Shown: positions 14,028 to 24,515, numbered from the stretch's first letter. The stretch is DNA of 39,659 bases from Lachnospiraceae bacterium (GCA_017408735.1 JAFQUB010000053.1:1-39659); one strand, 5' to 3'. Numbers and translations are program-made. Notes: a model not told the origin generated them from the letters alone.

Positions 14028-16712
14028 ATGGCAAAGCAGTCCTATACGTTATATTTAGACAACAACGGAGCAAAAAAGCTTCAAAATACATATAAAAGAC
14101 AGGAACTGGAGGAGATGACAACTCATCAGTTAAGGGAAATCTGCACCAAGGAAACTATTATCAAAGGAATTACTAATCCCTTAAACCGTTATGAATTGAT
14201 TGAAACCATTTTACGGTATCGTGGAGAAAAGGATGCCTTGTTTATCCGGGAGGAAAAAGAGGGTGGCTTGGAGCGGTTAGAAGATATTTTAAAGCGGAAG
14301 AAAGGTGCTTTGTTAAAAGACCAGGGCACCATACGAAATCCTGCAAAATTAATTTTATACCGGGACTTGGATTTGTCTATTTTTGACTCTTATGAAGTAG
14401 AAATTGACAGAAGTAAGCGAAATGACATTAGCAAAACGGTAATTAACCGGATTGGAGAATCTAATGTATTGCTGGTAGGGGAAAACGGAGAAATTTGCAG
14501 TATTTTAAATCTGGTAAGTGATGGAAAGGAAACGCCAAAATTCTTTTTAGAAAGAGATGGCAGTCAGCCAATCCACCTATTGGAACATAAATTCTATTAC
14601 TTGCTATTCTTTGAAAAAAGAGAGTCTGACTATCTGTACAACGCTTATTACGAAATTGACCAAAAGCCATATGCATCCTTAAATTACTACAAAATTCCGC
14701 TGGTAGATTTGGAAGTAAGAGAGGTAGAGCAAACAGAAGCCATTCTATCCATTGATTTTGGAACCTCCAATACAACATCAGGAACTTATTTGGATTATGG
14801 ATATATAAAAAGACACGACAACAATGATATTTTAAATGGAAGTATCAAATTAGATGCAGTCAATGAAGTGCAGTTTTTAGACCATACCAAAGGAGCCAAG
14901 AAATGGGTTCCATTACTGCCAACTCTTGCCTGTGTGGCAGATTGTAAGGATCCGGAGAACATCCGGTTTCATTTTGGTTATGACGGAAAAAAAGACACTC
15001 AGATTAAATATTATGATGAGTCTTTTAGTATGTTTTATGAAATGAAACGCTGGGTAAACAGTTATGAGCAGATGCAGGAAGTCACGGACAAACAGGGAAA
15101 TACTGCAGTAATAAAAAGAGGCGAAATTATAAGACAATATCTTTTATATGTAATTCATTGTGCAGAGCAGCGGTTTAAATGCAAGTTTAAAAATCTTCAT
15201 CTTACAAGTCCTGTAAAGCAAAAACTTCAGTTCAACAAGATGTTTACAGAAATTCTATATGACTACAACATAGAAGCCGAGCAGATGTTAGATGAAGGAA
15301 GTGCGGTTATTTATAACACCATTCACAACCTGATAGAAAAGAAACGGTATTATGACGGGGAAGTGGTGTCTGCCTTAATTATTGACTGCGGCGGTGGAAC
15401 TACTGACCTTTCTTCCTGTGATTTCTCCATTAGTAATGACAATGTTTCCTATCGGGTAGATATTCAGACTACCTATGAAAACGGAGATACGAATTTCGGC
15501 GGAAATAATATTACCTACCGTTTCATGCAGTACATCAAAATTATGTTTGCCAGACATTATAGCGGAAAAAAAACTCTTCGGATTGACGATTTGATTTCTG
15601 TTGCTTCTGAGGATATTTTCCGTTATGTAGATGAGTTTGGAAAAAAAGACGTGTATGAAAGATTAGAAAGCGCATACAGGGAAGCAGAAGAAGTGATTCC
15701 TACCATGTTTAAAAATTATGAAAACCATACCAGAGATGAATATTTTATGGTGAAAAATAATTTCTATTTCCTGTTTGATATTGCAGAACAGATGAAAAAG
15801 AAGTTTTACATGAGTGATGGTGTGGTTAGAAACAGTTTTAATTCTTCCTATGAAAAAGAGGAAGAGGATTTGCGCATTACCCAGATTGACCGTTGGAATC
15901 TGGTGGTACGGGAAGACGGTGTATTAAAATACAACCACAATTTTCCGGATATCGTCTTTAACATTAAAGAAATTGAGCTGTTGTTAAAAGCGGATATATA
16001 TGAAATCGTAAATAAATTCTTAGATGAATTTTATCAAAATAAAACGTTGTCCGACTTTTCCATTATTAAACTTACGGGGCAGTCTTGTAGAATTGACGTA
16101 TTCAGAGAGGCGTTAAAGGAATTTGTACCGGGAAAAAGTGTGGAATTTAAGCAGCAAAGCAAGGAAAAGACGGGTATTATGGATTTGAAACTCACTTGCG
16201 TCAGAGGTGCCATACAGTATGTAAATGCCAAGAAGATGGGGTACACCACCGTAAATTTAATTTACCGTATGCCAACCATTCCATATTCCATCAGTGGCTA
16301 TACCCACGAAAACGAAGAAAAAATGCTCATTTACAGTTTGGACAGACAGCAGACCTTTGGTTTCTTGTCCAGAAACAGTGGAATTCGCCAGTTGGAGTTG
16401 TTTTTAAAGGATGGTTCCGGAAATTTAAAATATCGGTATACTTATCACAACCGACAGGAAGATTACGTACCTGTTACTTATAAAGAAATTGTGAAAAAAT
16501 ATTCCGAATATGCAGAATGTCTTCCACAGGCGGACATGGATACCATAGAAGAAAACGAAGTTAAGTTCTTTATTTTTGCGGCAAAAGACCAGTGGGGATT
16601 TTTCCTGTTGCCAATCAGACGAGTATCTTCTTTACTCCATATGGGAAAAGAAGAATTTTATGCTTTTGAAAATGATTGTTGGGAAATGGACTTTTTTGAC
16701 GGAACTAAATAG
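14028..16712 (+). CDS. Large Hsp70-like ATPase with N-terminal SAP-like domain
   Basis: Two signature loops of the actin/Hsp70 ATPase fold are present: SIDFGTSNTTSG (about residues 242-253, phosphate 1) and IIDCGGGTTDLSS (about 451-463, phosphate 2). A KLTGQSCRIDVFREAL stretch (about 683) fits the adenosine loop. Residues about 26-62 resemble a SAP helix-hinge-helix. There is no typical Hsp70 substrate-binding domain or EEVD tail. At 894 aa it is longer than DnaK (about 610-640). GGAGG precedes the ATG. A J-domain protein encoded at 3983 is the likely co-chaperone. Since no ClpV is visible, the pair may handle sheath assembly, recycling or effector loading. The ATPase fold is firm; the role is inference. 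Confidence 0.75.
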   Translation: MAKQSYTLYLDNNGAKKLQNTYKRQELEEMTTHQLREICTKETIIKGITNPLNRYELIETILRYRGEKDALFIREEKEGGLERLEDILKRKKGALLKDQGTIRNPAKLILYRDLDLSIFDSYEVEIDRSKRNDISKTVINRIGESNVLLVGENGEICSILNLVSDGKETPKFFLERDGSQPIHLLEHKFYYLLFFEKRESDYLYNAYYEIDQKPYASLNYYKIPLVDLEVREVEQTEAILSIDFGTSNTTSGTYLDYGYIKRHDNNDILNGSIKLDAVNEVQFLDHTKGAKKWVPLLPTLACVADCKDPENIRFHFGYDGKKDTQIKYYDESFSMFYEMKRWVNSYEQMQEVTDKQGNTAVIKRGEIIRQYLLYVIHCAEQRFKCKFKNLHLTSPVKQKLQFNKMFTEILYDYNIEAEQMLDEGSAVIYNTIHNLIEKKRYYDGEVVSALIIDCGGGTTDLSSCDFSISNDNVSYRVDIQTTYENGDTNFGGNNITYRFMQYIKIMFARHYSGKKTLRIDDLISVASEDIFRYVDEFGKKDVYERLESAYREAEEVIPTMFKNYENHTRDEYFMVKNNFYFLFDIAEQMKKKFYMSDGVVRNSFNSSYEKEEEDLRITQIDRWNLVVREDGVLKYNHNFPDIVFNIKEIELLLKADIYEIVNKFLDEFYQNKTLSDFSIIKLTGQSCRIDVFREALKEFVPGKSVEFKQQSKEKTGIMDLKLTCVRGAIQYVNAKKMGYTTVNLIYRMPTIPYSISGYTHENEEKMLIYSLDRQQTFGFLSRNSGIRQLELFLKDGSGNLKYRYTYHNRQEDYVPVTYKEIVKKYSEYAECLPQADMDTIEENEVKFFIFAAKDQWGFFLLPIRRVSSLLHMGKEEFYAFENDCWEMDFFDGTK

Positions 16713-16728
16713 GAAGGAGTAACGGAAA

Positions 16729-19700
16729 GTGAAAAAAACAGTGTTAAAGGTAGCGGCTGCTGTTATGGCAGTAATCATAACAACCGTAACTGTCAGAATA
16801 GATAATTTATATCAGGTAAATGCCAAGGAAGAAAAAGAGATTACAGAATCCGTTCCAAATAAAGAGGCAAAAGAGCAAGAACTAATAAAAGAAGTTTTGG
16901 TAAGCGTAAGTCCTACACCGGAAGCTGCAAGTATTGTGCTGGACGAAACTTCTATAGCCCTTCAAAGAGAGGGGATAATTTACGGAAAAGAAAGCCTGAG
17001 TTTTGTGGCAGGAATTTATAAACAGAACTCAAATGAAGCCGCAACAGTAACCAACAGAACAATTAATCGAAAGTCAGTTTGGGGAGGAACCGAAGTGACC
17101 ACTGCTAACTGGGGCGAGGACAATAAAGTGTTGTTGGAAAAAAAGCTTCCGGAAGACATGCAGGGAATGGTAAAAGAAATCTATGAAATGACGGCGTATT
17201 ACGATAGTGCCATATTAGATACCAAAGAAGTTACAGTTGTGTGGGATTATTTAGCACCGGTTATTTCTTTGAATTATAGTCAGGAAGAATTAGAAGAACT
17301 GGCAAAAGTACGCTCTGACCGGGTGGTATTAAATTATCAGGCACAGGATTCACAGATTCAGACAGAAAATGAAGAAACTATTTCAGGGGTAGGAATTGAA
17401 AGGATAATTGCTGAGTTTGAAAGCACAAGAAAGGACGGCTATGTGCCGGAGAAAATCGAGACTACTTCCTTAAATTCTCTTGAAATAAATATAGAACAAG
17501 GAAAAGAGTTTCATGGTATTTGCAGACTCTATGCAGTAGATTATCTGGGGAATACAAGTACACCGGTAGAAGTATCTTTAAATATAGACAAAGCAGAACC
17601 TGAAATCACCATCATAGAAGGAAATTCCACAGAATGGGAAGAAGAAATTACCATTGTGGCAAAAATGGAAGATTATCAGCTTTCGAAGGAAACAGAGGGG
17701 GAAGCAGATATTTGGTATGTTTTTGAGAATACAAAAGCAGAAAGCAGGGAAAATATATCTCTTAGCAAAAACCTTCAAGAAAGTACAGAGGAAAAAGAGG
17801 TATATGACGTTGTAATTAAATTAAGCAAAGCACAGTATAAGGACTATAGTGGAAAGTGCACCATTTATGGCAGAGATAAAGCCGGAAATCAGGTTGCATA
17901 CCAAAAAGAAAGCAATCAGTTTGAAGTAAACTTTGACAGCACCAAACCTGTATTTACAGACGTTACCATAACGGATGAAAAGAACAATGCCTTAGAAGAT
18001 ATTTGTAATAAATTAAGCTTTGGAATGTTCTTTAAAGATAAAATTCGCCTGGAAGTTCAGGCAAAAGATGTTTGGGTAAATGGTGGAGCTTCCGGTATTA
18101 AAGCAATGGTAATGTATGTAGATGGCGTAAAGTATACCCCTGTCAGTGTGATAGGGGACGGAGCAGATACCTGCGTAGTTACCTTTTTAATGGATGCAGA
18201 GAAAAAAACAGAGAAAATTATCTTTGCCATGGAAGATAAAGCAGGAAACAAGACAGAGGCAGGTTTAGCAGAAATTAACCAGTCATACAGTACTTCCGGT
18301 ATCTATATTGACAAAGGCGTGCCTTATATGGTGATTGAACCGATAGAAGAAGGCTTGGAAATCTATCAAGATAAGGAAAAACACAATTGGTATGATGGTG
18401 ATGTGGCCTTTGAAATCAAGGCAGGAGATAATCTGTCAGGATTTGAAAAAATTGAAGTGGAAATCAACGGAAAGAAGATAACCAAAGATATAAATGGCAC
18501 AACCATTCAAGAGAATACTTTTCAAAATGAATGTGTTACCCAAAAGACCTTTTGTATCAGCACCAGTCAAGGTAGTTCAAAGAAAGATGAACAAGGAGCG
18601 GAAACCGGAAAATATGATATTTCCATTACCATCACTGACCATTCCGGCAATGTAACCACAAAAACAAAGACCGTATATGTGGATGAAACAGCACCATATA
18701 TTAAGGGGGTAGAAGTAAAAGGAGAAGGCAGAATAGAAGGAAATGGAACACTGACTTCTTCCAAAAAGTATGAATACTTTGTAAAAGGTGATGCCAGACT
18801 GGTGGTAACTGCTGTAGATGAAAAGGCAAGTGCCGGTATAAAATCCATCACTTACTATACGGTAAATTATGCCAAAGATAAACAGGGAGTAAAAAGCAAA
18901 GAAAAGACCGTTTCCGTAGATAAAAATAATCAGATTACCATTAAGTTAAACAGTGGGTTTAAAGGTACTGTGTATATGAAAGCCACAGATTATACTAAAC
19001 ACTCTACAGAAAACTTTGAACATCCTCATTTTATTCTTACCGGCACAGAAAATAATCATATAGGAAACTCAGCAGTTGCCATATCCTTACCAAAAGAAAC
19101 CGGAAGGGACGAAAACAGCGATCCACTGTATGGAGATAGTGTAATGGCTGACATTCACATTTCAGATAAAGATATGGGACTTGCCATGGTGGAATGGAGC
19201 GTAACTTCGGACCAGGACACAGGCAATAATACCAGTGGAAATCTGCAGATTGATAAGGCAGGAAGGGTAACAGAAAACAATGTGTTTACAGTTACTGCCG
19301 AGGAGAAAAATCTGGTAACAGAAATGAATGGAAAAATTTCTGTTAAAAATGACAGTAATCATATCAGAATATGGGTAAAAATTACAGACCGGGCAGGAAT
19401 GACCACGGAAAAAGAAATGTTTTTAAGTATTGATAAACAAAAACCGGTAGTAGAAGTTACTTATGACAACGATAACTTTAATCCGGAATTTGCCGGAGAA
19501 GCAAAATATTTCAAAGACAACCGGACAGCCACCATTGTGGTGAAGGAACGAAATTTTGATGAAAAAAATGTTCAGATAAAAATCACCAACGAAGAAGGCC
19601 AAGTTCCATCCGTCACCGGCTGGGAAAAATCGGTAAATGCCTCTTCTCCTGACAGCACCACTCACACCGCAAGAGTAACCTTTACCGCAGATGGAGATTA

Positions 19701-21186
19701 TACCTTTGAACTTACCGCAAAGGATAAGGCAGGAAATGGGGCAGAAGCATACCCACAGGATAAATTTGTTATTGATAAGACAAACCCTGTAATAGAAATT
19801 GGTTTTGACAAAAATAGCGGAGAAAATGGAAATTATTACGGGGAAACCAGAACTGCTACCGTGATTATAAAAGAACATAACTTTGAAAGCAGTCGGGTCC
19901 GGATAAAGGGCATGAATGCAAAAGAAGAAAACAGTACCTTTCCATCTATAGGCAGCTTTCAAACACAAGGAGATGTACATCAGGCAGCACTGGAATTTTC
20001 GGAAGATGGACAGTACTCCTTTGAAGCTTCTTATACAGATAAAGCAGGAAATGAAGCAGAAGTTGTGAAGACAGAAGCTTTTCACATTGATACTACAGAA
20101 CCAGAGATTTCCTTTGAAGGAGTAGAATATCATGGTGCATACCGGAAAGAAGTGGCACCTGTAATTTCCTGTAAAGATGAAAATATGGACAGCAACAGCT
20201 TAAAAACAGAACTTCGCATTGTAAATCTTGAGGGAAGTACCGTTATAAATCCGGTAAAAGAAGGAGAAGTTACCACTTCAAAAGACAGCTGCAGATTGCA
20301 GATGGCAAGCCCGGAACATACAAAAGAACAGGATGGAATCTATCATCTGGATGTGGAAATCAAGGATTTAGCCGGAAACCTTCACACAGAAACCTTGGAG
20401 TACTCCGTAAACCGTTTCGGCTCTGTGTATACACTGGATTCCGAAGCGAAAAAAGCTGCTGGAAACTATGTAAAAAGCACCGATGACATTGAAATTCTGG
20501 AAACTAATGCTGATGAATTACATCAGACACAAGTAAAACTTACGAAAAACGGAGAAATTAGGGAATTAAAAGCAGGGGAAGACTATCAGATTAAAGAAAG
20601 CAAGGAGGAAGGAAGCTGGAAACAGTACCGTTATGTAATAAATAAGGAAAACTTTAAGGAAGACGGAGTGTATATGATTACCCTTTCCTCTAAAGATAAA
20701 GCAGGAAATACCAATGAGAATACCGCACAGGAAAAGGATGCAGAAGTCTGGTTTGGAGTGGATAATACCAGTCCGGTGATTGTGCCGTTAAATGTGATAG
20801 ACAATGGAAGTTATGATTTGACAGAGATGGAAGTGCAGGTTGAGGTACAGGATAACCTAAAACTGGAAACGGTTAAATGCTATGTTAATGATACGGAAAT
20901 TGAAACAAAACAAGAGGAAACCAGGCAATATTATACCTTTCGACTGGCAGAAAGTTCGAAAGCACAAAATCTTCGCATTGTAGCCACAGATGCGGCAGGA
21001 AACGAATTGGTAAGAGAAATAAAGGGTGTTTATATCACCACAAATCCGTTGATAAGATTTATACATAACAAAACCGCAGTGGCAGCAACGAGTACTGTTG
21101 CAGCAGTTGTCATCTTGCTTGGAATGACGTTAATAATGATGTTAAAGAAAAAAGCAAAGATAAGAGAAGAACAAGTGCAAAAGTAA
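16729..21186 (+). CDS. Exported giant Ig-like repeat protein with C-terminal membrane anchor
   Basis: This 1485-aa protein starts at a GTG preceded by AAGGAG. A signal peptide (KKTVLKVAAAVMAVIITTVTV) is followed by about ten bacterial Ig-like repeats, each ending in a D-x-AGN type turn (DKAGNQ, DKAGNK, DHSGNV, DRAGMT, DKAGNG, DKAGNE, DLAGNL, DKAGNT, DAAGNE). Two neighbouring repeats near residues 905-1140 are especially alike (RTATIVVKERNF and RTATVIIKEHNF). A membrane helix at about 1455-1476 and a short basic tail anchor it, so the repeats project outward. There is no LPxTG motif. It lies between the Hsp70-like and second sheath genes, so a wall-spanning scaffold or channel for the injection machine is a plausible role; an adhesin is the alternative. 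Confidence 0.75.
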   Translation: MKKTVLKVAAAVMAVIITTVTVRIDNLYQVNAKEEKEITESVPNKEAKEQELIKEVLVSVSPTPEAASIVLDETSIALQREGIIYGKESLSFVAGIYKQNSNEAATVTNRTINRKSVWGGTEVTTANWGEDNKVLLEKKLPEDMQGMVKEIYEMTAYYDSAILDTKEVTVVWDYLAPVISLNYSQEELEELAKVRSDRVVLNYQAQDSQIQTENEETISGVGIERIIAEFESTRKDGYVPEKIETTSLNSLEINIEQGKEFHGICRLYAVDYLGNTSTPVEVSLNIDKAEPEITIIEGNSTEWEEEITIVAKMEDYQLSKETEGEADIWYVFENTKAESRENISLSKNLQESTEEKEVYDVVIKLSKAQYKDYSGKCTIYGRDKAGNQVAYQKESNQFEVNFDSTKPVFTDVTITDEKNNALEDICNKLSFGMFFKDKIRLEVQAKDVWVNGGASGIKAMVMYVDGVKYTPVSVIGDGADTCVVTFLMDAEKKTEKIIFAMEDKAGNKTEAGLAEINQSYSTSGIYIDKGVPYMVIEPIEEGLEIYQDKEKHNWYDGDVAFEIKAGDNLSGFEKIEVEINGKKITKDINGTTIQENTFQNECVTQKTFCISTSQGSSKKDEQGAETGKYDISITITDHSGNVTTKTKTVYVDETAPYIKGVEVKGEGRIEGNGTLTSSKKYEYFVKGDARLVVTAVDEKASAGIKSITYYTVNYAKDKQGVKSKEKTVSVDKNNQITIKLNSGFKGTVYMKATDYTKHSTENFEHPHFILTGTENNHIGNSAVAISLPKETGRDENSDPLYGDSVMADIHISDKDMGLAMVEWSVTSDQDTGNNTSGNLQIDKAGRVTENNVFTVTAEEKNLVTEMNGKISVKNDSNHIRIWVKITDRAGMTTEKEMFLSIDKQKPVVEVTYDNDNFNPEFAGEAKYFKDNRTATIVVKERNFDEKNVQIKITNEEGQVPSVTGWEKSVNASSPDSTTHTARVTFTADGDYTFELTAKDKAGNGAEAYPQDKFVIDKTNPVIEIGFDKNSGENGNYYGETRTATVIIKEHNFESSRVRIKGMNAKEENSTFPSIGSFQTQGDVHQAALEFSEDGQYSFEASYTDKAGNEAEVVKTEAFHIDTTEPEISFEGVEYHGAYRKEVAPVISCKDENMDSNSLKTELRIVNLEGSTVINPVKEGEVTTSKDSCRLQMASPEHTKEQDGIYHLDVEIKDLAGNLHTETLEYSVNRFGSVYTLDSEAKKAAGNYVKSTDDIEILETNADELHQTQVKLTKNGEIRELKAGEDYQIKESKEEGSWKQYRYVINKENFKEDGVYMITLSSKDKAGNTNENTAQEKDAEVWFGVDNTSPVIVPLNVIDNGSYDLTEMEVQVEVQDNLKLETVKCYVNDTEIETKQEETRQYYTFRLAESSKAQNLRIVATDAAGNELVREIKGVYITTNPLIRFIHNKTAVAATSTVAAVVILLGMTLIMMLKKKAKIREEQVQK

Positions 21187-21202
21187 AAGGTGGAGTATGA
21201 AA

Positions 21203-23242
21203 ATGGAGCAGACCAACAGAACGATTTTATTTGAAGAAATCAATCCCAATAAGGCGAATCTGCTGACAATGGTAGGAGATATCAAAGGACAGGAAAGTTT
21301 AACAGATGACGTGATTGAGCAGATACACAAAGAACTGGAAATACAATCCTTTCAACAATTAATTCACAAATTTCAGCCCGCTATATATATGTATCTGAAT
21401 ACGGATAGCTGTCAGGCTTGTTTTTCCTGTCAGCGTTATCAGATGGACGGGTATGAGCGTTTCAAAATCACATTGGATAATAAGAATTCATTACTTTCCG
21501 TGATTTTGGAACTCATGGATTCAAAGAAACAGAAACAATATTTGCTGAAAAATTTTAATCACATATTAAGCTGCCTGGTGTCAGTGAAGCAGAAAGAAAA
21601 ATTTTTGAGTCAAAGAAAACGGATCATAGAATTGTTTTACCAAAATAGAGTAGAAGAAGCCAAACAGCTTTATGAAACGGTAATAGAAGAACAGAAAGAA
21701 GGCTTGTTTCTTTTAACGATATTTTTGCAGGAAGCCTATGAAATAATGGAAAAGGAGCAGAAAACAAATTTAAAAGACCGTTTTATTGCAGATGAAGATA
21801 TGAGTCAATGGATTACGCCCATTTCCATTTCTGAAAATCTACAGAAAAAAGAGCGGTATTTGTCAAAAAAGAAACAGCAGGAATATATTCGATTTATAGA
21901 AGATATAACGAAAGAACAGCAACTGTTTTATCATAAGGAATTAATGGTTTGTTGTATGCTGCTTCCTATAACAAAAAGTAAGGAACAGATATGGAAATTG
22001 CAGCCATTGTATGAAAAATATTTAGAATATTATTCCAGTATTATAAAAATGTTCTGGGTTCAGGGAAAACCTTTGTTAGAGCAATTATTAGGTATCAAAA
22101 TGTTTTTTGAACAGTACGGACAAATTGAAGGTGGAATGCATCCCGGTATGGTAATTGCCAATTTTTCACCCCAAGACATTTTATCTATGGATTCTAGAAA
22201 AAGGTTGCAGGTTTATTTAGAAACCGTAAATCGGAAGAATTATAAAAATAATACATTATGGTATGGAATTATTCCAAGTATTGCAATGGCAGACTATGAA
22301 AAAGAGAAAAATTTAAGAGAACGATTTCATGGGAGCAAGGAAAAAATACAGTATGAGGCGAATACCTGTCAGGAAGTATCTGTATTATTGCAGATTTTAG
22401 CGGAATATAAAATTCAAACGTTTGTAAGTCCACAGATAACAGAAAAAGCAACGTATCAATGGTTGAAGGAACATGGAATAGAAAATTGGATGAACACCTT
22501 ACAGGAGTATGATGGTTTGCAAAGATTAGAATATGTGATTCCATGTTACCCAAACTGTGTTGTGATACCAAAAGAACAGGCACGGCTAAGATTAGGACAT
22601 AATACCATTTATGATGAACTAAAAGAACAAGTGTGCATTCAAGGCGAAAAAAGAATATGGTTAGATGGGCTTGGAGTAGAAGCTTCTTATATTGTAGCCG
22701 GATTGTTTGCGGCTTGTCAGTGTCCTAAATATTTAAAAGAAAAGTATAAGAAAAATGTTGCCGAAGATGTTCCGGGGGTTGCTTATCGGATGACAGAAGG
22801 GGAACATTCCGTGACGACACCAACCACAATGGCACGAGAGGTTCTCAAATTTCCTTTGGAAGTAATAGAAGAAATTCAAAGAAAAGGTGCAGGAGTAATT
22901 CTAGTACCATATCAGGGAAAGGTGATTGTTGCTACGGATAGAACGTTGGCATATCAAAAAGGTGTAAGTGATGAGATATGTCATATACAGACCTTGAACT
23001 ATATTCAGCGAGTGATTCGGTATGTAACCCAGGATTATAAAGAAAGTCTTATCAAACAATTTTTTCAGAACAGGGCAGGAAATACAAAAATGCAGTGGAT
23101 GGAAAATCAAAAATACATAAATTCGATTTTGAAAGAAGGAGAATCTATGGAATATCAGATAGATGAAAAAAACAATACCTGTACATTTACTGTAATGTTT
23201 GAAAAGAATAGGAAGGGAGAAACAGTAAGAATTGCAAAATAA
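21203..23242 (+). CDS. Second, divergent sheath-like protein
   Basis: It is colinear with the sheath protein at 6854: TNRTILFEEINP near the start, LLGIKMFFEQYG in the middle, an ECPxYL-like CQCPKYLKEKYKK, GEHSVTTPTTMAREV, and the final EGESMEYQIDEKNNTC. At 679 aa it is shorter, chiefly in the loop after residue 160, and has diverged strongly, with more basic residues. The start at 21203 is favoured (GGAG 7 nt upstream, matching the MExxTNRT start of the paralogue) over an ATG 6 bases earlier. No tube genes follow it; candidate baseplate genes do. It might form a specialised ring joining sheath to baseplate rather than a second full sheath. It overlaps the next gene by 11 bases. Confidence 0.65.
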   Translation: MEQTNRTILFEEINPNKANLLTMVGDIKGQESLTDDVIEQIHKELEIQSFQQLIHKFQPAIYMYLNTDSCQACFSCQRYQMDGYERFKITLDNKNSLLSVILELMDSKKQKQYLLKNFNHILSCLVSVKQKEKFLSQRKRIIELFYQNRVEEAKQLYETVIEEQKEGLFLLTIFLQEAYEIMEKEQKTNLKDRFIADEDMSQWITPISISENLQKKERYLSKKKQQEYIRFIEDITKEQQLFYHKELMVCCMLLPITKSKEQIWKLQPLYEKYLEYYSSIIKMFWVQGKPLLEQLLGIKMFFEQYGQIEGGMHPGMVIANFSPQDILSMDSRKRLQVYLETVNRKNYKNNTLWYGIIPSIAMADYEKEKNLRERFHGSKEKIQYEANTCQEVSVLLQILAEYKIQTFVSPQITEKATYQWLKEHGIENWMNTLQEYDGLQRLEYVIPCYPNCVVIPKEQARLRLGHNTIYDELKEQVCIQGEKRIWLDGLGVEASYIVAGLFAACQCPKYLKEKYKKNVAEDVPGVAYRMTEGEHSVTTPTTMAREVLKFPLEVIEEIQRKGAGVILVPYQGKVIVATDRTLAYQKGVSDEICHIQTLNYIQRVIRYVTQDYKESLIKQFFQNRAGNTKMQWMENQKYINSILKEGESMEYQIDEKNNTCTFTVMFEKNRKGETVRIAK

Positions 23243-24515
23243 AATATTTGAACAACAGTTTAATCCGGAAAAATATGTGAATGACAGATTGATGGAGATA
23301 ACAGACAGTCAAGAAAGAAAACAACTGAGAACAATCATGGATTCTTTATTTACTCCGTTTTATCACTATATGGAAAACAAGTATCAACAGTTGGAAGAAC
23401 GGTTGATGGAAAGTGAAAAACAGGAACAAAATTCTATTAGCATTGTTACTTCTGTTTGCCAAAAAGATAAGCTAAGTGTATACGAAGATACCATGTTTCC
23501 CATTTGTGAAGAAGATTTGGAAAAACAGTATATTAAGGTGGAAGATTTAATCAACTGTCTGGAAGAACAAAAAGAATGTTACTGCTACTTAGCGTACGGA
23601 AAAATGGAATATGAAAAGATTCAGAAACTTTGGAAAGAAAAAAGAAGATTTAAAGGAATGATAAAAACAAAAGATGCAGAATTCGAAGCGTATTTCATAC
23701 TGAAAAAAAATGAGAAATATGGCAAAAAAGTAAAAGAATTGTATGAAATATTTATGCGTAATCAGATGCCATGGAATACCCTTCATATTCCTTTTATTCA
23801 TAAAATGATAGATGTGTATATTGTAGAAGCATCCTATCCGGAAGGGGACATAATAGAGTCTGTTGAAGTGGATTTTGAAGAATATAAAGACCAGATTCTC
23901 TTTGAGATGGTTCCTGTATGGAATATTGGAAAAAAGACAATCAGAAGCAGTGCGTATCCGGCATTTGAAGCAGACCAGATAAATTATACACATATGATTT
24001 ATGACAGTCAGTTGGAGAAAAAATGTCAGTATTTGGTGGCAAATGAACAGGTAGAATATTGGAATGTAAGAAAAGAAGCTGGAGATTTATGTATTGAATG
24101 TAAAGAAGCAGAGCCTGTTACATGGCAGTTATTAGAAATTTATAATGATATTCAATGCTATGATAAGGAGAATTATCCTCTTATGAGCAATTCCCAAAAC
24201 ATACAGAATAGTACAAGGCTGATAAGAACCTTGGCAGAATTGCGAAAAAGAATTGGAGAATTGAATGTGGAACCTTATTTAAGGTTTCAGGAAATACAAA
24301 AAACGGATTCTTTTCATTGGAAAGAAGCAAATACTTATTCTATGGATGAGCCAATAGAAGAAGAGTTACAGGTTCAGGGAACAAGAGAAAGCTTACTTTT
24401 TGTATTTGAAGCAACTGATAAAAATAATTATTTGAATGTGGATATCCTTAGTTATGTAATCAGCAGTCTTCAGTGGGAATTGCGGGAATATCAGTGTTTT
24501 GGAAAGATTATATAA
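23232..24515 (+). CDS. Unrecognised protein, candidate baseplate component A
   Basis: This 427-aa soluble protein belongs to no family I can name. It starts at a TTG overlapping the end of the sheath paralogue gene, with a purine-rich AAGGGAGA about 12 nt upstream, so the exact start is less secure. The first 60 residues are a charged helix (MENKYQQLEERLMESEKQEQ). The middle is mixed alpha/beta with many aromatic residues, and the last 60 contain a FVFEATDKNNYLNVDIL strand-helix. Its size and its position between sheath and spike genes are where type VI loci carry baseplate genes such as tssF, but no TssF motif is evident. Confidence 0.55.
   Translation: MQNKIFEQQFNPEKYVNDRLMEITDSQERKQLRTIMDSLFTPFYHYMENKYQQLEERLMESEKQEQNSISIVTSVCQKDKLSVYEDTMFPICEEDLEKQYIKVEDLINCLEEQKECYCYLAYGKMEYEKIQKLWKEKRRFKGMIKTKDAEFEAYFILKKNEKYGKKVKELYEIFMRNQMPWNTLHIPFIHKMIDVYIVEASYPEGDIIESVEVDFEEYKDQILFEMVPVWNIGKKTIRSSAYPAFEADQINYTHMIYDSQLEKKCQYLVANEQVEYWNVRKEAGDLCIECKEAEPVTWQLLEIYNDIQCYDKENYPLMSNSQNIQNSTRLIRTLAELRKRIGELNVEPYLRFQEIQKTDSFHWKEANTYSMDEPIEEELQVQGTRESLLFVFEATDKNNYLNVDILSYVISSLQWELREYQCFGKII

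Noticed and set aside
14028..16712. ClpV-like AAA+ ATPase
   Set aside because: There are no Walker A/B pairs of AAA+ type; the nucleotide-binding loops are of the actin/Hsp70 type instead.
19423..20133. 236-aa minus-strand open frame
   Set aside because: It lies wholly inside the Ig-repeat gene, is rich in Cys, Phe and Ile as expected from the complement of Lys/Glu/Thr codons, and has no start signals.
16729..21186. TssM-like membrane protein
   Set aside because: There is only a signal peptide and one C-terminal helix, no GTPase-like cytosolic domain, and the body is Ig-like repeats.
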